Shown here piece after piece: positions 58,845 through 64,000 of a DNA stretch of 64,000 bases. Each line of letters begins with the position of its first letter. Position 1 is the first letter of the stretch. The position numbers and the translations under genes were made by a program. The stretch is from Linderina pennispora (lineage: Eukaryota; Kickxellomycota; Kickxellomycetes; Kickxellales; Kickxellaceae). The stretch spans positions 1 through 64,000 of the forward strand of contig NW_024468251.1 of the NCBI RefSeq assembly GCF_002104995.1, read 5' to 3'. Under the pieces are notes generated by a model. The model was given only the letters and a program-made list of their open reading frames with translations, ran no database searches and had not been told where the DNA came from.

Positions 58845-60155
58845 GAGATCGCGGTTCAAGAGCCGAGACGAATAGGCTCGCCTGTATTGTGCCATGGCCT
58901 GCTTACATGATTCACTTGTACAGCGGAGAAGGCCATGGCACTTCACAGTTGGGTTCTTCGATCTCTGGTAGGGCCGCGGATTGGGAACATGCCGGAATGT
59001 CTGCAGGAACTTTTCGCAGCAGAACGGGCACATCGACGATGTCCGGAATTCGTCGATCAGATAGACTTCAAAGCCATGGTGCTTGAACTTGTCGCGCCAT
59101 TCCTTGCCACGAATCGGCGCATGGTGTCGGGCCATCGGCGCACTCCAATTGCCCATGACCAGCACTGGATCTGGACCGAACTTGCTCCGGAGTTTCGCGG
59201 CAAGCCTGTGGTCTGCACGGGCCTGGTTCATGAATGAATCAAGGCGCAGCTTGCGGTGAAGCGGGTACACCTTGGGACTGGTACTGACACCTGGATGGGC
59301 CTTCCAGCGCCTTTGGTGCTGCTTGTTTGACTTAGTGGGCTGCTGCTCTGGTAACCTTCGCGCTGTCATCGTGCTGGCATAAAATGGTGCTAGGATACAC
59401 CGCACAGATGCACGGGCAGCAACGTAGGCACGGAATTTTGCTGGGCTAAGGGTCCGGCAGCAGTGCTTGGAAAGCTCTGCCTCTGCTCTGCGGACAGCAT
59501 CTTCTGGGACTTGATCCTTTGTAGCCCGACGAATCCTGTCATAGTGGCGCAGCTTGAGCTCCTTATTGCGCTGCTGCCGTGTGTAGCGGTAGAGCATCTT
59601 TTCACCCTCTTTCCCATTGCTGCTATTTTCGTGCATCATATACAGTAAATCGCCCCGACCTGGATCGATGAATACACAGCGGCCTTTCAGATTCTGCAGC
59701 TCTGGCTGTGGGATCTGGTGGATATAGCGACAGTCAGCTGTAGCATCGCCTCCTGCAGCATCGCCTCCCGCAGCATCAGCATCTACTGCACCATCAGCCT
59801 TGGGTACCTTGTCTTGCAACAAAATGCATATCGTTACACCATCTGTTGTCGCCATTCCGTGGAATTTTCTATCATCATGCGCCTTAAATGGCTTTGATGT
59901 TAGATCTGCGACCCGGCCCCACACATCCCACACAGATTGTGTGATCCCTTGGACCGGGTCGTGTGCACAGACTGGGGGTGCTGGTGCATATGCATTATTA
60001 AGTGCTGCAACAGTGTCTACTGCTGCCGCCGATGCAGCAGCAAGTGAATCAACCGCTACTGCTGCAGTTGTGTTGGACACTAGTCGATTGACTACATGGT
60101 TAGTCCTAAATCGGCAAGTCACTGTGAGAAAAATCCTAACTCGCCAACTCACCAA
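58644..60155 (-). CDS. Fanzor (eukaryotic TnpB-like RNA-guided nuclease), N-terminus incomplete
   Basis: The open frame runs 503 codons from a TTG at 60,155; its first Met codon is residue 101, so the true 5' end is missing or spliced. Motifs, numbered from the frame start: FHGMATTDGV (98-107, Fanzor 'TDG' block), CVFIDPGRGDLL with RuvC-I Asp164, VLVMGNWSAP (331-340, canonical RuvC-II site without Glu), YLIDEFRTSSMCPFC with alternative Glu369, a zinc finger of C376, C379, C412 and C417, and LLNRDLAAVLNF with RuvC-III Asp436. A basic NLS-like KRSRKRR lies at 478-484. Residues 117-141 are an Ala/Asp/Gly repeat expansion. The catalytic core looks intact. WED/REC parts expected upstream are not visible, though the 181-bp block at 60,294-60,474 lies in the same frame. 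Fanzors cut DNA guided by an omegaRNA in the nucleus. Confidence 0.85.
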   Translation of the reverse strand: MVSWRVRIFLTVTCRFRTNHVVNRLVSNTTAAVAVDSLAAASAAAVDTVAALNNAYAPAPPVCAHDPVQGITQSVWDVWGRVADLTSKPFKAHDDRKFHGMATTDGVTICILLQDKVPKADGAVDADAAGGDAAGGDATADCRYIHQIPQPELQNLKGRCVFIDPGRGDLLYMMHENSSNGKEGEKMLYRYTRQQRNKELKLRHYDRIRRATKDQVPEDAVRRAEAELSKHCCRTLSPAKFRAYVAARASVRCILAPFYASTMTARRLPEQQPTKSNKQHQRRWKAHPGVSTSPKVYPLHRKLRLDSFMNQARADHRLAAKLRSKFGPDPVLVMGNWSAPMARHHAPIRGKEWRDKFKHHGFEVYLIDEFRTSSMCPFCCEKFLQTFRHVPNPRPYQRSKNPTVKCHGLLRCTSESCKQAMAQYRRAYSSRLLNRDLAAVLNFRLIFQSLCDSGSIPERFHRFTAIVADASGTTPATKRSRKRRAAAVDSVASSSEPALKRLR

Positions 60156-60293
60156 CTATATGACTCTGAACTTCTCGCTAGAAGTACTTTTCTTTTTCTT
60201 TTTTTTTTATCGGTGTAGCCGCTTAGTATTTTCTCATTTCTTGTTTATAAAGCTTCGCGTATAGCGCCTCAGTTTACTTCAAGTTGCTGCAGT

Positions 60294-60474
60294 TGCTGCA
60301 GCGGCCTCTGTTTCATCTGATGGCATCTTCGCTGCTTCGCATGCAGCCTTCTTGACCAGTTTTTCGCCCTTTTCTGCTGCTTTCCTTGTCTCTGCCGTTG
60401 CCCTCTTTGCTGCGTTGATCTCTGTAACCTGCTCGCATGTTTTCGAAATAAACACCTGCTTGATTATTTGCTTG
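60294..60474. repeat. Inner inverted repeat, left arm (181 bp)
   Basis: Reverse complement of 60,516-60,696 with 6 mismatches, separated by 41 nt. On the minus strand it encodes KQIIKQVFISKTCEQVTEIN and a Lys/Ala/Glu-rich helix, in frame with the Fanzor downstream but cut off by stops. Confidence 0.9.
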
Positions 60475-60515
60475 TCTAACCGTACATGGCCTGGGATCCA
60501 TGATGTCCGCAGTGG

Positions 60516-60696
60516 CAAGCAAATAATCAAGCAGGCGTTTATTTCGAAAACATGCGAGCAGGTTACAGAGATCAACGCATCAAAGAGGGCAATGGCAGAG
60601 ACAAGGAAAGCAGCAGAAAAGGGCGAAAAACTGGCCAAGAAGGCTGCACACGAAGCAGCGAAGATGCCATCAGATGAAACAGAGGCCGCTGCAGCA
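60516..60696. repeat. Inner inverted repeat, right arm (181 bp)
   Basis: Pairs with 60,294-60,474. Its last 6 bases (GCAGCA, 60,691-60,696) are also the first 6 bases of the outer right repeat, the deletion junction. Confidence 0.9.
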
Positions 60697-60891
60697 GTTC
60701 TAGACTTCAGACTCGTTTTCCAGTCACTCTGTGATTCAGGCAGTATTCCTGAACGGTTCCGTCACTCTACAGCCATTGCTGCCGATGCTTCTGGCACCAC
60801 CCCTGCAACAAAGAGGTCGCGCAAGAGGCGTGCAGCAGCAGTCGATTCTGTTGCCAGCAGCAGCGAGCCAGCGCTGAAGCGCCTACGCTGA
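60516..60891 (+). pseudogene. Internally deleted Fanzor copy
   Basis: The plus-strand frame fuses the N-terminal block (KQIIKQAFISKTCEQVTEIN, then KKAAHEAAKMPSDETEAAAA) directly and in frame to the Fanzor C-terminal 66 codons (VLDFRLVFQSLCDSGSIPER through ALKRLR). RuvC-I, RuvC-II and the zinc finger are absent, and the RuvC-III Asp lies just outside the retained part. No nuclease activity is possible. The complete 3' non-coding tail is kept. Confidence 0.8.
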
Positions 60892-61046
60892 GCAGGCCAC
60901 CAAGGTGGGAGATGTCCATGATCAACATTGCACCAACAACCATCCGACACGTTCAAATGACCGGTTCGCCGTGATGCTCTTATCGACATGTCAACCCATG
61001 CTGACTAGCAGCCGAGCTCGCATCGCGAGCAGAGTATTTCTAGTAC
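60691..61046. repeat. Right outer inverted repeat (356 bp)
   Basis: Pairs with 58,489-58,844 and ends TTCTAGTAC at the outer edge. Confidence 0.9.
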
Positions 61047-61126
61047 ATTTATATTGGTTTCCGCTGGAAGATATAGTAAGTGTAGTGTGAGCCATTCGGC
61101 TATGCAAATATAAGTGAACTGAAACT

Positions 61127-64000
61127 CTAGTCCCGGAACACGCTAAACGGGCGCTCCTGCTGTTGGGCAGGTGTGCTAGGTTGTGCAAACCGACCACCAC
61201 CAAGCTCCGCTTGAAGCTCATGCATTTGACTGTCCAAATTGCCAAACTCGCCAATATTTTCAGTATGTGGCTCCTCATCTTCGTCGTCCTCGCCATCTTC
61301 ATCTTCATCGTCATCATCAAGACCCATGAAATGGCTGTTGGTATCAGTAGGCGATTTGGGGAACCGTGGCGTGATGTTCCCCAGATCTTTGACGGCTATT
61401 GACAGGCGCTTGCGCACGGGTGTATGTGCCACAGGGTCCTCGGAGTGCTGCTCATCGTCGTCGGTGTGATTGTTACCAGCATCAGCGTCCCTCTCGCTCT
61501 CTATATCAAGCTCTCCACGAAGCAGCAGCGCTGTAGAGCTGCCAATCGATGACAGCCCCGTGAATCCGGTGACTCCCGTCAGCTCAGCGCCACTGCCTGA
61601 CAGATAGCCTGATGCATTGGCAGTATGTCCAGGGGTTTGTGGATAAGCCGAATTCGAGACAGGCCTCTGTGCGGGGGTAAGTAAATTGCTCCTACCAACA
61701 AAACGCGCGCGGCCGTGTGCTGGTGTTGAGTAGTATAAGCCGCTGGGCTTGTCCTTTGATCCGTACACACCCTGGTGCATATCAGCATTGTTTGCATCTA
61801 CAACATCGCTGACAGCCGATGGCGAATCTGAAAACACAGCGAATCTTTTTCCAAGCGGGGCTGGTGTGGATGCTGCATCTGCTGATGACACAAAAAGAGG
61901 AGAGGGGTCTGAGTCAAGAATCGGCGATAGCGACGGGTGAAGGGGCGAACTATCTTTGAACACAGATACCCGTCGCGCTATTGGTGTTTTTGAAATTAGC
62001 GGTGCACCACCTTCATCCACGCTACTCGTCCTAAAGTGGGGCTGGCTTCGACGAACCACACCAACTGTAGCAGCACCCGACAACGGCCGTGACTGACTGC
62101 GCGCAGCCAAGGGTGTGGCCTTCGCCTTTGGACTCATCAGGTCCGGCTGAGTAAACGAGTGCACTCCCCTCAGCATCAGTGTCGGTGGGTCATTCTCGTC
62201 TTTTGCTATGCGCGAGCTGGCATCAGCATTGTCCTGGAATGACCGAAAGCGTGTCGAGCGCGTCGAGCTTGGGATCACGGCCGGCTTCTCTGCAAGGCCC
62301 TCTGGCATGATATTCGGCGCAACTGGCCCCATGGTGAACTGGTAGTCGTCGTCAACCACGCTGGATATTTTTCTCAATTTGGTCTTGGCCTGCAGCCCTT
62401 GCAGGCTCTCCGAGTCCGAGTCCGAGTCCGACATGTCGTTCCAAATCTCCAACATACCTTCCTGGGCTGCACGGGTATTGATTGTTGGAGAAGATGCCGC
62501 AGCCTTCCGCTTTCCGAGCAATGATGGCGAGGCCGACTCATCTGCGATACCATCGTCCTCATCGTCCTCGTCGTCCTCGCCATCATTATAGTCATCATCG
62601 TTCAGCGGGATATTGCTACGCTGTAAAGCCTCGCGTCCCAATTTTGTAGCAGATACTGCCACGCGCTCCGCTTCTATCGCCTTCAGTTTCCGCTGTTCAT
62701 CCTCATGCCACGCCTCGTAGTCAAACGCATATCTGGCTAGCTGCGCACGGGCTTCCTCCGCGCACTGTGGCACGTCGCCACCATGTGGAAACAACATATA
62801 GGCAGGCATCACCATCCTTTCTGGGTTCTTTCCAGCCAGCTGTTTGGATTTGCCCTTTACCATGTGCCGAGTCCTGTTTGTTGACGGTGTATCCAAATTG
62901 TCAAAAGAGTTGAGTAGATTCTCAACCGTCGTATGCGCCGCTTGGCTACGGCTACGCCGGGGGGTGAGGGCCGAGCTGACACAACCCACAGGCTCTGTCG
63001 TATCTAATATCTGCGCCGATGCAGCCGAAAAGGCATCGCCAGTGTCGTCACAAAACACAGCGAACTTTTCAACCGCTGGCGTTCCAGGTGTACCATCTCT
63101 CAGAGTCCGGCGCTGTTCCAATGTCTGTCCGCGCCAACTGGTTGCCTCAGGCATATTCTCCTTGCGTCGCCACTCATCTGAACCAACATCGCGCCAAGGC
63201 GTCGCGTCATCGCTGTGGCTGTTTTCGCTGTTAACCGACATAGAACCTGCATGGCTGCCGCCTGGATCGGAGAACACTGCAATTCGCGAATTTGGGCGTA
63301 GAGTTGTGTTCCGCTGCTGTTGCTGGTGCTGGTCTGGTAGGCCGCGGTGCGATGCAGATAGAGTATTTGCGGCAACAGACCGTGTAGCCCGACTGGATCG
63401 TTTTGTTCCAAGCATTGTGCGCTCCGCGTTTCCATGGCTGCCAGCAATGCCCCGTCCGCTCTGCTGTTGGTGGTGTTCGTGGTGTTCGTGGTGTTGGTGC
63501 TGTTCCCGCTCAATATTCTGCATGGTACGCGCCATGACCCTGCGCTGAAACTCGACATGCCTCCGCTCAAGCCGAGCTAACGGCTGTGCCTTTCGCGCAA
63601 TGCCCAGCTGGAAAATCTTGTCCGCACGAGGAGTTTTCCCTCGAGACTCCAAAAGCTTTGCATACTCCTCGTACAAGACTGCTAGCGAATCGCCAATTTT
63701 GTTAGAGAGCAGGTATTGGAACACTGCTTCTTGGCCGTCATGAATCAGTCCGGTATACCATAGCCACATTTTCACGTACCGCGCATCATTGCGATACCGC
63801 TCCTGGCCGCGGAATAGAGTCAGTGGGGCCTCCACCAGCTTTATGATTGCCTGGTGGCCAGATGCCTGCGGAAACACCTCGAACAGCCACTGGATATACC
63901 GATAGTACACATCTAACGGATCCTCGGTTTCGACCGGATCAATCGCAGAAATCTCAGCCTGAAACTGCGCATTCTGGGCCTGCAACCTTCCAGTCACCTT
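61127..64000 (-). CDS. Mad3/BubR1-like spindle-checkpoint protein, 5' end outside window
   Basis: A single clean frame of at least 956 codons; no ATG lies at the window edge, so the start is outside. The N-terminal part is a Mad3/BUB1 homology region I (DPLDVYYRYIQWLFEVFPQA, YVKMWLWYTGLIHD, EEYAKLLESRGKTPRADKIF), the TPR unit that binds kinetochore KNL1. A KEN box lies at 63,155-63,163. A GLEBS-like Bub3-binding stretch (AYMLFPHGGDVPQCAEEARA) lies near 62,740-62,820. There is no kinase domain, so it is Mad3-type rather than Bub1. Five FxVFxD-like ABBA motifs (63,266; 63,047; 61,952; 61,826; 61,130) include one at the extreme C-terminus. ABBA and KEN motifs bind Cdc20 to form the mitotic checkpoint complex. 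Acidic runs (DDDDEDEDGEDDEDEE) are disordered. Confidence 0.85.
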   Translation of the reverse strand, partial: KVTGRLQAQNAQFQAEISAIDPVETEDPLDVYYRYIQWLFEVFPQASGHQAIIKLVEAPLTLFRGQERYRNDARYVKMWLWYTGLIHDGQEAVFQYLLSNKIGDSLAVLYEEYAKLLESRGKTPRADKIFQLGIARKAQPLARLERRHVEFQRRVMARTMQNIEREQHQHHEHHEHHQQQSGRGIAGSHGNAERTMLGTKRSSRATRSVAANTLSASHRGLPDQHQQQQRNTTLRPNSRIAVFSDPGGSHAGSMSVNSENSHSDDATPWRDVGSDEWRRKENMPEATSWRGQTLEQRRTLRDGTPGTPAVEKFAVFCDDTGDAFSAASAQILDTTEPVGCVSSALTPRRSRSQAAHTTVENLLNSFDNLDTPSTNRTRHMVKGKSKQLAGKNPERMVMPAYMLFPHGGDVPQCAEEARAQLARYAFDYEAWHEDEQRKLKAIEAERVAVSATKLGREALQRSNIPLNDDDYNDGEDDEDDEDDGIADESASPSLLGKRKAAASSPTINTRAAQEGMLEIWNDMSDSDSDSESLQGLQAKTKLRKISSVVDDDYQFTMGPVAPNIMPEGLAEKPAVIPSSTRSTRFRSFQDNADASSRIAKDENDPPTLMLRGVHSFTQPDLMSPKAKATPLAARSQSRPLSGAATVGVVRRSQPHFRTSSVDEGGAPLISKTPIARRVSVFKDSSPLHPSLSPILDSDPSPLFVSSADAASTPAPLGKRFAVFSDSPSAVSDVVDANNADMHQGVYGSKDKPSGLYYSTPAHGRARFVGRSNLLTPAQRPVSNSAYPQTPGHTANASGYLSGSGAELTGVTGFTGLSSIGSSTALLLRGELDIESERDADAGNNHTDDDEQHSEDPVAHTPVRKRLSIAVKDLGNITPRFPKSPTDTNSHFMGLDDDDEDEDGEDDEDEEPHTENIGEFGNLDSQMHELQAELGGGRFAQPSTPAQQQERPFSVFRD

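Larger units (their letters stand above)
58489..61046. mobile_element. Composite Fanzor element: full copy head-to-head with an internally deleted copy
   Basis: Outer inverted repeats of 356 bp (58,489-58,844 and 60,691-61,046) both begin GTACTAGAA at the outside edge. Inner inverted repeats of 181 bp (60,294-60,474 and 60,516-60,696) surround a 41-nt centre. The simplest reading is copy A (minus, 60,474 down to 58,489, with the nuclease frame) facing copy B (plus, 60,516 to 61,046), in which the 1,449-nt body is missing. The 5' and 3' blocks of B overlap by the 6-bp microhomology GCAGCA. Arms differ by about 2-4 percent, so the arrangement is not brand new. The element ends 80 bp from the Mad3-like stop codon. 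Confidence 0.85.

Noticed and set aside
59300-59700. Bacterial insertion sequence or contamination (IS605/IS607 TnpB)
   Set aside because: The TDG block, rearranged RuvC-II, NLS-like tail and poly-Ala expansions fit a eukaryotic Fanzor, and flanking genes are fungal.
60352-60891. 180-codon frame as an independent transposon gene
   Set aside because: Its first half is the complement of the opposite arm and its end is the Fanzor C-terminus. It is a deletion derivative read through the palindrome centre.
58470-61070. Target-site duplication around the Fanzor element
   Set aside because: The bases just outside GTACTAGAA on the left and TTCTAGTAC on the right do not match beyond AT-rich similarity.
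1-64000. tRNA or rRNA genes
   Set aside because: Scanned by eye for T-arm GTTCGA-type patterns with acceptor stems. The few matches (for example near 13,265 and 47,463) lie in coding sequence or lack pairing stems.

Overview
The window is nuclear DNA of an early-diverging filamentous fungus. The Cdc15-type F-BAR protein, Sds22, IMP3, Vac14, Sng1-like and Abd1 genes place it in the fungi. Moderately GC-rich, compact and intron-poor genes with many secreted low-complexity proteins suggest a zygomycete-grade lineage such as Kickxellomycotina (Coemansia-like). That placement is an inference from style, not a phylogeny. There is no bacterial operon structure, and no rRNA or tRNA gene was recognised.

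Layout. 1-7,762 (all minus): 5' part of a histidine acid phosphatase, a BAHD-type acyltransferase, an F-BAR/SH3 protein, Sds22 and IMP3. 7,763-19,491 (plus): a nucleolar LLP/YBL028C-like protein sharing a bidirectional promoter with IMP3, a CUL1-type cullin, an Sng1/DUF3533 membrane protein, a cytochrome P450 and a large KA1-type protein kinase. 19,480-29,550: glucoamylase (minus), Vac14 (minus), a Nudix-fold protein (plus) and a cationic amino-acid permease (minus). 29,551-43,219 is gene-poor: two TATA-driven secreted Ser/Thr/Pro-rich proteins and one trihelix/Myb-like regulator with a 2-kb intron. 43,220-50,270: mRNA cap methyltransferase (two introns), a 54-aa C2H2 zinc finger, two members of a small secreted 'PFVGGLP' family, and a DUF4097 membrane protein. 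50,876-56,320: a very large secreted GH3 glycosidase with a glycine-rich silk-like N-terminal half. 58,489-61,046: a composite mobile element carrying a Fanzor (eukaryotic TnpB-like RNA-guided nuclease). 61,127-end: a Mad3/BubR1-like spindle-checkpoint protein, 5' end outside the window.

The most interesting system is the Fanzor element. A Fanzor with an intact RuvC/zinc-finger core faces head-to-head with an internally deleted copy of itself, giving nested inverted repeats (outer arms 356 bp, inner arms 181 bp, 41-nt centre). The non-coding 3' tail is more conserved between copies than the adjacent coding DNA, which is what a guide-RNA (omegaRNA) gene would do.

Many conserved genes, especially in the first 30 kb, are broken by single-base frame changes. 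Several lie in short homopolymers and occur in genes expected to be essential (IMP3, cullin), so most are probably assembly errors. Coordinates of such genes are given as whole loci, first ATG to the stop of the conserved frame.
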